A stretch of DNA of 62,000 nucleotides, from positions 18,484,240 to 18,546,239 of the forward strand of contig NC_135561.1 in assembly GCF_964340395.1 (NCBI RefSeq), in the 5' to 3' direction. The notes under the pieces were generated by a model. The model did no database searches, was not told the origin of the DNA, and saw only the letters and a list, made by a program, of their open reading frames with translations. Both the position numbers and the translations under genes were made by a program. Origin of the DNA: Glandiceps talaboti (lineage: Eukaryota; Hemichordata; Enteropneusta; Spengelidae). Positions 28,620-40,200 of the stretch are shown one piece after another (position 1 is the stretch's first letter; each line of letters begins with the position of its first letter).

Positions 28620-28840
28620 TTAATCCAAAAATACGAGTGACCTTAGGAGCCTTTGTCACTACAAGTCCGAGTCACTCGATGAATAACGACAAACCCTTAG
28701 GCCACGAGTATTTTCCAGGTGGATGAAGGGAAATATTGAGGAATAATATAATTATACCTTCTAAATCATAATTCATGAAAAATCATATTTCAATCACCGC
28801 AGAACCAGTGACGTAGAACGGATTGTCTTGACGTAGAACA
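28620..28840 (-). mobile_element. Fold-back repeat family, copy D
   Basis: Opposite orientation to copies A and C, with the left arm truncated. It shows tacgagtgaccttagg / cccttaggccacgagta, then gaagggaaatattgaggaat and the arm with cgcagaaccagtgacgtag. Confidence 0.75.
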
Positions 28841-28849
28841 ACAAGTAGG

Positions 28850-31670
28850 GTACAATGTATATAATCCCTGTTTTTGGTATAATTTTTCTTATGACCCAAA
28901 TTAGTATGACCCATTTGGAATGAGAGAAAAAGACATCAAACTCATCAAAATAAATAGGTTGTCTGAATAGGCATGCTACATGTATAGTAGGAAGTAGGCT
29001 ATATAATAGATCTGCTGTATACCGGCTGGACAACACAGGAAGTTGGAAGAGCAACTAGCATTACATATACAAAATGTGTATGGTGCCCTCTTTTAGTTGA
29101 CTCTTATGAATTATGCATGATGTACATGTATATTGTCAGACTGACTGATGGACTTAGCTTACAAGATGTTGGACCCGACACCAGGTAAAATGTTGACATG
29201 CCACATTTCAACTCTTGACATTCAATTGGTCGGGTAGTACATGTATAAACACTATCTCTTGCCAAGTATGCATTACATGTCTGGAAGTCTACTGACAAAC
29301 AAATGTTGTACATTAGCTATGTCGTAATGGATAAAATGTGTTAGTTTGAAAATACCGAGGAATAGAGAGTCATTTCTCCTGTATGTAAATGGAGAAGTAA
29401 GCAAGGATTTACATGTATGTGCCTTGGGGACTTCAGCTGACATTATCGTGGTATGTCCTAGGCTCTTCAAAGAGAAAAGACACAAGAATTTCCTGATTCT
29501 TCAACTCTGTAAAAAAATATTTTAAAGCAATCTCATCTATAAAAGTGAAGCTGCAGGCAATTTCATTTCCCCAGTTGCTAACACATTTGGGTGCAGTGTT
29601 AGTGCCACCGTGGTGTTAGCACGGAACTAGCCCGATTCTAGCCCTATCAGGAAGTACCGGTAATTCGGGAGCTATCCCTGTACAGAGAATGTAGTGCAAT
29701 TTAATTTGCTTGACTGGCTATGGAACGTATACAAAATATTCCACTGAATCAAAGCTGAGATTTTAAGCCATATTGGAAAATAATTTTGTTGATAATGTAG
29801 ATAACTAATGATGTCGAATCCAAGCTTAGTAGTTTACATGTACAATGTCTGTCATCCAATCTGTCAGTTGACTGAATTAAATTGCAGGCTTTCAAGTTTC
29901 ATGTCTTCAAATTTCATCATTACGAAGTAGTTTCAAATCCTCGATAAATTTTGATATTAAATTGCTACCATGTAATAGATTTCATTTCATCTGCTTTATT
30001 AATAGTGTTATTTCAAAAGAAAAATATTTCATGCACACCGTGAATTGGATTTGTAAAATTAGAATTTATTCGATTGTTGTCATTGGTGGTTTCCAAGGTA
30101 ACAGGCTAACATGTATTGGCAGGGTGAACAAGAAATAGCACTGATCAATACTTAGTTAATATACATAGGACAGGTCTGTACAATGTATAGACATGTACAT
30201 GTGTGGGTTACCAGGTAAGCACAAGTTGTGATTTATTGGTATGCGTGATTTAGTCTGCCACTGTGGTTTGAATTCTAAATACATGTCTGTGTCCTGTTAC
30301 ACAAAAGATGTTCTCTGTTTGCCTGTCTTTCTTCTATCTTGTCATTTGTGTTGAACTTTGACCTCAGTGTACAAATGTACCGTAAATAGAGTGCATCTTT
30401 CTCAAGAGTCATACAATGGCTTCCTTGATGTATTGTATTGTACAGATCTTTGTAAGTTGTACATGTACATGTACATGTAGCAGATATAAGAATGAACGAC
30501 CCTGAACTTCAAGCTGGACATTGTACACTGTACCAGTATATATATTGGTACCAAAGTACATGTAGTGTTTTTTGTGAAAGGTGACCTACATTTTTGTATT
30601 ATAATCAACAGATGAAGGAAATCTGATAGAATTTGCATAGATTTGCATATATTTCCATATCATGTATACATATATACATGTATTTTTTTTTCCTGGGAAT
30701 CGTCCACTGTCCCGGCAGATTTCTTTTTATGTAGATAAATACATGTATACGCACAAATGCCCTAACATTTCTACAGAAATGTATTCAGGTTTGGAACTAT
30801 GTAATGTGTTCCATATCATGTCCCCTGTGGAATTGTCAAAGCTTTCCGAGTCAGTCCACGGGCTCTCCTGGAGTCACCCAGGCCCGGCAACATGGCATCT
30901 ACTGGGTCTGTGTACTGTTTGAATTCACAGATTATTTGATAGCGAAACATAACTTTTTTTTAAGCAACGGAAGAACAATTTCCAATCTTGATATTCCTAT
31001 ATTTGTATAACTCATAAAAAAACCCAGTAAAGAGTAGAAGTCACTTTGTAGACTATGAGATACATGATAAAACCAATTAAAACATGCACTATACATAATT
31101 TCTTACTAATGGAGAGCTGGGAGCACAGTAATTTTGTTACCCCTAGCAACAACTGAGGATAGTTGCTAATGGGCAACAATGATGGGCGACTATGGATTAC
31201 TATTCCCTAGATAGCCATCAGCAGATGTATTTTTAGCAGACAGACTTGTTGTGAGTGTAGTACCATGGCAAAGTGATAAACATGCCCGCCTACATCATGT
31301 ATGTCTTCATAAATATTAAAAGAGAAAATAGTACGAAGTAATTTCAAATGTGCATCACTTCAAGTATCAGTCATACCCAACAAATCATGTTTATTAGTGC
31401 CGTGGAAGTTTGTAGGATTCTCAGCAATTTGTGATATACTCAATCCAATGGAAGGACATGTCAGTTTTAGAGTAGTTTCAAACTGTATGGTAATAGTTTC
31501 TGTATGATGATGTTGGTAAGGAATACTTACAAGTTGTATCTTCAATATAATATTCAATCTATTTATTCTTAATAAGGAAAATAGCAGTGTTCTATCAATT
31601 TCAGCTTCAACAAGTGTTGAATGTGTTTGTGTGGACCTGGAGAAAACTTCATGTACGGATTTGAATATTT
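28850..31670. other. Gene-free stretch rich in TACATGTA
   Basis: No exon recognised. Several (ta)catgta palindromes occur, including three overlapping near 30463-30479. Confidence 0.35.
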
Positions 31671-31673
31671 CTG

Positions 31674-31678
<5 letters not shown>

Positions 31679-31729
<51 letters not shown>
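31679..31729. repeat. (CA)n microsatellite
   Basis: Uninterrupted CA run just left of the inverted-end element at 31779. Confidence 0.97.
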
Positions 31730-31731
<2 letters not shown>

Positions 31732-31778
31732 GCACACATACGTGTGCATACGTATGATACACAAGCACACATGCACAT

Positions 31779-32812
31779 CAGTGTTCTCCCCAGGCCCTTG
31801 AAGCGGCACGGCACCGTGACGCTTGGACGGCAGGCCGTGACGCTTGACAATGTGCCGTGACGCTTTAGATCTTGCCCGACATCCTTGTTTATGATATGGT
31901 AATGATTACCAGACAGATTTCATTGAAGTTTGCCATCAGTATTGTTTTCGATAGGAATAAAATGCGTAAACCCGCTAATGGTAGTGTGATTCACACTCGG
32001 TACAACAGCTTTCGGTAAATCAAAGGCAAAACCGGCCCATCCGTAATGTCGGTTCGGTTTGACAACTATAAAATCAAACGATGCCGTGCCATTTTGCTAT
32101 AAAGTATAAAAGTTCGACAAACGCATGAAGTTGACATTCAGTGTCAAGTTAATTTTCTATGAGTGACAGAGTAACAGTGATAACACCGTATGTCTCAACC
32201 CAAGAGCATGAGCATGTGCATTCTTCAATGTCATGAAAAGAGTTGAACAGACTAATGTACCTTTCGATAAAGTGGCAATGTTATCTCCGATTATCAGCTT
32301 CATGTTCAATTTTACCCTGAAAACATGTTTAGTTTGTAGTTTGACATTGTAATTTGTAGACTGATACATCGTACGACTACACATGGATTTTCCAATATGG
32401 CGGCCATGACGTCACAAACTATCGCGAGTTTTGGAAGTCCTCCATAGGGAAGTATAGTAAGTCTCGTGTATCACGATATTTCGGACTAACACGATGTCTG
32501 CCGGTTGCTGTACACAAACTTTTCGTGTTTCGAAAGTCTAATTTATCTGTGGACATTAAGATTTAAATAATTTCAGCTTTCCTAACAATAATAATCAATA
32601 ACACTGCTTTATGAGTTTCTTTTTGGTGCTAATATTTTGAATTAAGAAATTGGCCTTCAACTTTCCTTTGGTCACATGTACATGTACTACTTGTTTGATA
32701 TTAATTTTATTATGATGTACTTTGATTTTTCGGGAATATAATTATATGTAAATTGATGCTAATTTATGCTAATGAGCAGATATCCTTTCAACAAATCCTG
32801 GGGAGAACACTG
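31779..32812. mobile_element. 1034-bp nonautonomous transposon, perfect 16-bp TIRs
   Basis: The ends are CAGTGTTCTCCCCAGG (31779-31794) and its exact complement (32797-32812). Just inside the left end, gccgtgacgctt or ccgtgacgctt occurs three times (about 31814-31865), like subterminal transposase-binding repeats. CACAT flanks both ends (31774-31778 and 32813-32817), but the CA-rich surroundings make a target duplication ambiguous. The CAGTG-type end suggests the hAT superfamily by inference. No transposase frame is visible. CA repeats lie on both sides. Confidence 0.8.
32384..32445. promoter_or_regulatory. Promoter-like block: YY1, CRE and TCGCGA motifs
   Basis: Within about 45 bp are caatatggcggccat (YY1-type ATGGCGGC), tgacgtca (perfect CRE) and atcgcgag (resembling the TCTCGCGAGA promoter element). 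This density is typical of housekeeping start sites. It lies inside the 1034-bp transposon, so it may be the element's own promoter or an exapted one. Confidence 0.45.
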
Positions 32813-32827
32813 CACATATGCATGCGT

Positions 32828-32829
<2 letters not shown>

Positions 32830-32878
<49 letters not shown>
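32830..32878. repeat. (CA)n microsatellite
   Basis: CA run immediately right of the inverted-end element. Confidence 0.97.
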
Positions 32879-32882
<4 letters not shown>

Positions 32883-32889
32883 TATCCAT

Positions 32890-35340
32890 ACATGTATGTA
32901 CATGCATATATCATATGATACACATGCATGCACATGCACAAACACACCTACACACTAGACTAGTATACCTGTAGACATCTATATATATCTAATACATGTA
33001 TACTAACTTCATTAGAAACAGATAAATTCCATATAAAGTCTTAGTAAATACTGATAATCCTAGTTTTTTATCCGTTGTAAATATCCTATTTATACTTTCT
33101 ATTCATCTTTACTTCATCCAAAGTATAAAAACTGTGTGATAGGGAGTTTAGAGTTGCATAATTTGTTAGACATGAAAATTGATAGAGACAAGAAAATCTG
33201 ACTGAGATGTAATCTGTATAAATAATTGATTGATGGACTATTAATACGACTGTACTAATGAGTTCGTAAATCATAAATACAACTAGAAATGTCAGACACT
33301 GCAATATGTCATCTCATCATTTCTGGATTTGTTCGTCATATTTTTATTTTTACAATGGTTTAAAAAATTGTGATGGATCATTCCTTCTCTCTAGCCCATA
33401 GACAGCCATCGGATTGACACAGCTGGATGTGGTCCTTCATACTATAGCGTCTGTGAAAAATCTTTGAGAGTGGGCAATCACAATGAAGCAATCCCAAGTT
33501 GCAAGTGAAGAATAGAACATGATACCAATAAAAATCACATCCTATGGATTTCTCTGACTTAAGATTTGAGATTTCTGTTGTTTGCAGCATTCATGTATTT
33601 CATAACTTAATTGTTACCATGGATATATAGATACATGACATGTATGCGACGTCTGAGGTCAACTTGAAAGTCATTGTGAATCTCCAGGTGTAAGATCTAT
33701 TCTTCTGTTTCTTTGTGACCATGGTGATGTTAATATCAAGGATCAGATAAGATGGCACGTTTTTCTTCCTTGATGTGAAAAGATGCATTGAACATGAGTA
33801 CGCAGAAGATCTTTCAAATGAAACAGACAGCTCCATGTGTATTTTCATGAAATTGATAAACACTGAAAAGATTTTTAGAAGAAAGGATTAATAGTATAAA
33901 ACGAGTTGTCACGGTTACATATAGAGCTTATAATCTGAATGATAGACAGTTCAGTCAGAATCAGAACGCATTCAGCATTTTCCAATTTATAAAAATGATG
34001 TTTCCAGAAATAGACGATGTTATTCAGTAACAATGATATTTGTGTGAATATATTGACTGTCAGTCTTATTAGTTTACGTGATATTCAGGATTGCTTTCAA
34101 ACAGTATTCCGATGCTCAAAGCATACATGTTTTGTGACATCTATCGGTGGTGAGTAACAAAATTCTGCTGTACATGTAAATTATTGTTATAATACTGTAT
34201 AGGTATGCATTTTCAAAGCAAAGCTGTTTTTTCAGGGTGTTAATATTGCTTCCTGTAATATTGTAACTTGGAAATTTTGCTTGCGATATACCATACTTTC
34301 CTTTATCTGACACAGTGGGTTTTAGTCCTCTAAATATTGAAGGGTAATAATGTCTTTTACTCCTAGATTGTGTATGTGTAGTCAAGACATTAGATATGCA
34401 ATTTCTTAAATAAGTTAGGGGAGGGGGGGGGGGGGGGGGTCAGTTACGTTATTACCAGGTTTGCTTGCCTGTCATCCGACTATTCCAGCATTATTGAAGC
34501 CTTCCCTATTCAGACGGAGTGTGATGTTCAAAATGCTCAAAAGCAACTACAATCATTTGTGAAATTCAATGTGGTTTAGTTGTATTATTAAGTACAAGCT
34601 ACATGATGTATACTATATTTGTATATATGTAATCTAGATGCTATCCATGGCATTGAATCTCTAGATCTCTCTTTATCTCAATATCATCGCAAACCATACA
34701 TTTCAAACCCATATATTTAATATTTGATGTGTACCTTGTGTATATTATGGTAATTGAGCATGTGTCTATTTCATTTTTACAATTAGAAATATTCAACTGT
34801 ACCAGAAATCATGGCTTGAGTCTTTCAAGAAATGTTGAAATCAAGTTACTCTCATGGAATATATGTTGATTGTAAACCCTACATATGAAGGGCTAACTAA
34901 TGTAACTAGTTTCACACCTACATATTTAGATGGATTTTTTCATGTAAACAAGAATGAAAATGTCAATGTTTCAATCTTTAAGAGTCTGAGTGCTTGTATT
35001 GTTTCCCAGAAATTGTTGATTGAGTGGTACAGTAGTTAGAAAATCATTTGTTTTGCCATGACTCTTTCTTTACCATCAATAGCCAATCCCAATTTGCAAA
35101 TACTTTATAGTGTGCACTCCTCTTGCAATCAATGAAAATGAAATTCAAACATTGAGTTCGTTTCCAAGCCTTTTTTGAACTGAAATGGTAAAGTAGGCAT
35201 CGTAATCTAAGATCTAAGAATATTCACACCTGTCACCAAATAGAACCAAAAAATGTGTCCTGAAAGAATTAGCATACATATAGGTACATTGTATGGATGG
35301 ACTACCGGTACATTGTACATGTTCCACACTCGTCTCTGTT
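32890..35340. other. Gene-free stretch
   Basis: No exon recognised. It holds a long G run at about 34419-34439. A block near 34637-34685 (gctatccatggcat...tctctctttat) recurs near 45397-45445. Confidence 0.35.
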
Positions 35341-35343
35341 GGT

Positions 35344-35471
35344 CAGTGTGATAAAACTTGCAATTCTTGTGAGTCACCACATAGTAAGAGATAAGGGAAC
35401 ACCAAATTTTGGTATGTCACTAGAAATTGTGTACGCCAGTGGTGCATCAAATTGTCTTTTAGAGCACACTG
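35344..35471 (+). mobile_element. MITE with CAGTGTG ends, copy 2
   Basis: It runs from cagtgtg to cacactg and shares gagtcaccacata, agtaagagataaggga, caccaaattttggt and gtcactaga with copy 1 at 22437-22623, in the same orientation. The left end is shortened. Confidence 0.65.
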
Positions 35472-35737
35472 ATGTACATTTAGTGAATCATTATAATTGC
35501 TAATATTAGAGATTTATAATATTTATAATCTGTATATTGTTTCTTCTTAGTTATGACTCATTATGCTGCCATGATAGGTTTTTTGAATTTAAATGACTTT
35601 AAATATGAAGTCATCATACATTTCAATTATGATACCATATGACACATAACAGGGATGTAGATAACGGCTGGTAGCCAGGAAAACAACCAGCTGCTCCATA
35701 TTTCATATATATTACTGCCAGCATAATATACAAGTAC

Positions 35738-35773
35738 CCCCCCCCCCACCCTCCCCCCCCCCCCCCCCCCCCC
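35738..35773. repeat. Poly-C tract
   Basis: Runs of C broken only by a few A and T bases, about 35 bases. Confidence 0.95.
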
Positions 35774-36001
35774 GGTAGTATTGTACTTTTTTAGGTGTAA
35801 ATGTAATGTTGATACAAAGTCAGGCATTTGGTGCCCTTCGAATGTTAACAATAGTGACACCTGTAGTACATGTACAAACATTGAACATATATTTGTATAC
35901 CTTCTTGGTATGAAGAAATGATTATTGTTTGGTTTCCATGTGAAACTTGTAACACTGCAAACTATAGTAAACTGTGCCTCTTCATGTAAATGATTGTACT
36001 G

Positions 36002-36360
36002 AATAATAATCATGTTAGTTTTTATATAGCACACTTTCCCACTTTGTACTCAAAGTGCTTTAGTTATTACCCCTGGCACGGACCTATATTGACACAACAT
36101 CCCTTTATACTCCCTCAACTCCCTAGGGAACATACAATCCATTGCAGCCTCTGTAAGCACATAGGATTAAAAAAAACATTCACATTGCAACTATCCTACC
36201 AGGTCCCCAATTATACAGCTGGGTAGACTGAGGTACAATCGTGGTTCACATCTTGCCCAAGGACTTGAGCCATCCAGAAACAAATGACAGCGATGGGGCT
36301 CAAACCTGCAACCTGCATATTCAAAGCCAGCCACTCTAACCATTCGCCCATTGTGACTCC
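36002..36360 (-). mobile_element. tRNA-derived SINE, copy 1
   Basis: Read on the - strand it starts gtcacaatgggcgaatggtt with an A-box-like gaatggttagagtggc, followed by a B-box-like ggtttgagcccc. The body contains cttgggcaagat, cagctgtataattgggga, cctggtagga and gtccgtgccaggggtaata. The end is ctatataaaaactaac followed by attattattc, an ending shared with CR1/L2-dependent SINEs. Confidence 0.75.
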
Positions 36361-36640
36361 ACAATAAAGTTAATTAATAAGAGACAATTACTGAATAATC
36401 AATTCATGAGGAGAAACCTTGCATGTACTTATACAGATGTAGTACATTCCCACCAATCAGAGTGTTTTGTTGTGTAGCTGACGCAATGAAACATACATTG
36501 TAGCAAGCTTAAACTACATGTACCGATATGTGCTTCATGGGTAAAAATTATTTATTTTATTTAATACACACAAGACAAACAGTAAAAGTACTTGTACAGT
36601 AATTCCATGTTACTCTGACTTATTACATAATCATCACCTC

Positions 36641-36682
36641 CCCCCCCCCCCCCAAAAAAAAAAAGAAAAAAAAAAGAAAAAA
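36641..36682. repeat. Poly-C/poly-A tract
   Basis: About 14 C followed by A runs broken by G. Confidence 0.95.
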
Positions 36683-36960
36683 ATATGAACAAACAGTGAT
36701 AGTTACTGGTATGTTTTCCTCTTCCTTGCAGTTTTCCGGTTGCTTTGGAGTGACATTTATGGAGTTTATCAAGAACAGCGGAGATTACTGCCAGAGCCAG
36801 CACGAGTAAGTGCCACCTGTAAGAACAACTGAATAAGGCACCAATCAAAATACATATCAAGCGCCAAAATAACTCTGATTTTTAAACAAATATTCAAAAA
36901 AGGCGGATGGGGTAAAAACACTGTACTACTGTCCAAATCAGTCACATAGCGTATGAGCTG

Positions 36961-37131
36961 ATTACTGATTTGCCTGTCTACCCAGAGAGGAGAAATATTA
37001 TTGTCTCTTTTGAGTCACTGCATCTGACTGGCTGTCTCTCCGAGTCACTGCACCTGATTGGCCGTGGAAAATTAGTTGTCTTCACTTGGGATATCTATTT
37101 TCAAATGCCAGACTACAGTCACATTAATAAT
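36961..37131 (+). promoter_or_regulatory. PTP4A: Candidate proximal promoter or 5' UTR of PTP4A
   Basis: A 30-bp tandem pair (gagtcactgca(t/c)ctga(c/t)tggc at about 37012 and 37042) carries an AP-1-type TGAGTCA at 37011-37017 and an inverted CCAAT (gattggcc) near 37057. It ends about 70 bp before the PTP4A ATG. An alternative is that a 5' UTR exon begins here after an acceptor such as aaatgccag at 37111. The sequence does not decide. Confidence 0.3.
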
Positions 37132-37239
37132 ATGGCTCGCAACAATTACAGACCAGCGCCAGCTGAGATTTGCTACAAGGGCATGAAGTTCCTGATTATT
37201 GACCGCCCAACCAAGCAAACTATGAGTACCTTTATTGAG
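37132..37239 (+). CDS. PTP4A: PTP4A coding exon 1
   Basis: It encodes residues 1-36 ([10 protein letters not shown] to STFIE) and ends in GAG before the donor gtgagg at 37240. The RPAP-E-x-x-Y motif is typical of the family. Confidence 0.95.
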
Positions 37240-40200
37240 GTGAGGACCAGAAACACCAACAATCGAAAACTTACCATCAATAGATCTGTTGTTAATCTCG
37301 ATATATATGTGTATGAAGCCCAAAGAATTTACAAATACATGGAATGGCAGTCTTGTACCAACTTTTTAATACTGTACTTCTAGAGCAGTATTTTTATGGG
37401 CTTCTCTCGCATACATTGAGATTCACAAAAGATGTACTTGTGTGGTCTGTTTAGCACAAGCTGTGGCCCATACAAAAAGTAGTTACTATGTGAAAATTGA
37501 ATTCAAAAGTTTTTAATATGCATCTGTACCATCCTTTGCCAGTTCATGTAAAGAAATAATCAGTGGTACTATACAAGGGCTTACACATGTTCATCTTGAA
37601 TTAGAGTATTTATAGAGTAAGAGTAAAAGAAGAACACTACTCTAGGAAATAGTCATTTTCAAAAACTATAGGTTCTTAAGTCATTTCGTGATTTTATATC
37701 ACCTACAATTACTTGCGATTTAATGATTCCTAAGTGCCTATCAGTGTAAAACATCTCATGAATATTCATTGTTCAACCATGAATAAACATTTCTGCTGAC
37801 TCCCTTGAGGCAATGTGGCCCACAGTAAAGATACCCTGTAAAGGCACACGATCAATTAGATGTTTCTCTGAAATCGCAAGTATGTGTTTTCATCTCATGA
37901 ATATTCATTGTTCAATCATGAATAACCATTTCTGCTGACTCCCTTGAGGTAATGTGGCCCACAGTAAATATACCCTTGTATTAAAGGCACAAGATCAATT
38001 AGATGTTTCTCTGAAATCGCAAGTAATTTTAGGGGATGTTACTTTGTATAACCATAAAATGACTTCCAGAACCCATAGAGTTTATGAAAATGTCTCTATT
38101 TCTTGCCTGGAATAGTGTTCCCCCTTAATGAGTACTGTTCTCAGACTGTTATGTCGTTTTTGATGACAATCATTACATTTATCAGATGAAATTGAATGAT
38201 AAAAGTTTAATGGGTTTAAATTGCAAGGTAAATAAGTGGTAGCCACGGCCCTATCAGCTAAATCTTCTGAAGACTATAAGATACGTCATGTTGTTAAAGC
38301 CCTATTAGGTTTCTAAAGCTGTAGAGCTGTAGCTGATAGCATGGTACAATTGTTGTATCTAACAGACTAAGTAAATCCTACATGTAAACCAGGTTGCACT
38401 GTTGTCCTGACTACAGATACCGTGAAATGAAACGTTTCCGACTAAATGTTGACACAATGGCCACAGTATTTCTAAATTGTACATACTCCAGTGAACTTAG
38501 TGTTGTATACACTTGTAATAAGAGTCAAGACCTCAGGTCTGCACTTTTGGGGAGTTGCTGAATATAGCTCACAGGTACTGAGCACCTCTGTGTGGGTGCC
38601 TTCACAGTAGACAGAATAGCTTGAGGGTTCTAGCAGCTTTACTACCATGAACTTAACTTTAATTGCTTTGTTGAAGTCTTGTACTATGAAATGAAGTGAT
38701 CAACATATTTCAGACTATGTGATGAAATAGTGCCTGCTATTTCTAAATCATACAACCAGTGACAGGCAAGCATTGACAAGCAGAACTTGCTATAAGCAGG
38801 AAAAATAAACAACTGAATTGGATTAATAACACTTTGTACAGCATGTTGGAAGTATTGATACCTGTTTCACATTTCATGGTTTGATAAGAACAGTTGTATG
38901 GCCTCTTCACATGTATTTGGAATGGTAGGGGGAGGGTGGGACTTGTAGTTGTTTGTGAATGTGAGGTATTATGGCAAGAGGCCATAAAACTGTTCTTATT
39001 AAATGTTTGAATGTAATGCATGTCTCTGTACTTCCAACTCGGTGTGCCAAGTTGTTATTAATCTAATTCATTTGTTTACTTTCCCTGTTTGTAACAATTT
39101 TCGCTTGTTAACGTTTGTCTGTCACTGGTTGTAAATACTCTAGTCAACTATTATCCTGATTATTAACTTTGTCAAGTCTCAGGTTATAGGTACAATGAAA
39201 TGACACATTTGTGAGTATAAAATACACTATTTTATAACTTGTACTTGCTCTTAACATTACAGGAATTGAAGAAACACGGAGTGAAGGATGTAGTGCGTGT
39301 ATGTGAACCAACATACAGTACCGATATCTTAGAGAAAGAGGGTATTCGAGTCTTGGTAAGTGTTAGTGCTTGACTTGTTACAAAAAATTGTACTTGCACA
39401 GTGTTATTGTCGATACCTGCAATAGCAAGGTTGAAAGTAAACAAGGAGCTGGGGGGGGGGGGGGGTGAGATATTCTCACATGCACTTATCGTAATGCATG
39501 TGTAGCACGTGGAGTAGAAGTCATGGTGTAGACCAAGAAATCTAAAGATTGTACATGCATTTGTATGACACGCTCACATGGTGGTGGTAAAATTCTATTT
39601 TTGGGTAACAAAGATTGTTGTGTCTCATTTTGTAGATTTACTCAGCAGTTTTTCTTTCACCAATGTTGGTCCAGGCATTCAGTGTTTTATTATGTACTGT
39701 AGATTGGTATTACAATGGTTTGCCAAATAGTATGAACACTTTGCTGAGAAACATACATATTTTTATGAGCAAGACAACTTTAGAAGTAATTGGATATGAG
39801 ATCCTTTATCAAAGCTGACCAGTCATCCCGACTGAGTGACACAATAGCAGTACATACACACACAGTCAGGTACTTAGACATACACAGAATAACTGAAGTT
39901 TTGCTCAAGCCACATAACTTTACTCAACTTCTACTTTTTTGTCTACATGTATCTTAGTACTTGACTGTGTATGTGCTTCTATTGTGTCACTCAGTGGGGA
40001 TGACTGGTCAGTTTTGATAAGGATCTCATATCCAATTACTTCTGATGTTGCCTATTGTATATATGCTTGGCCCTGACATAACTTTTACAATCTATCAAGA
40101 GTTTCAAGTATGGACATGATACAACAGTGTTTGACAAACTGTATTTCTAAGCCTGTCAAACTGTGCTACAACTATTGGCAGGAAGTTTCCGTATTGATCA

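Noticed and set aside
36023-36360. tRNA gene on the - strand
   Set aside because: A and B boxes are present, but there is no cloverleaf or acceptor stem. It is a SINE head.
36970-37131. N-terminal extension of PTP4A from ATG 36970 or 37105
   Set aside because: The frame is open, but PRL proteins begin at MARxxxRPAP and the extension shows no family similarity. It is kept only as a caveat.
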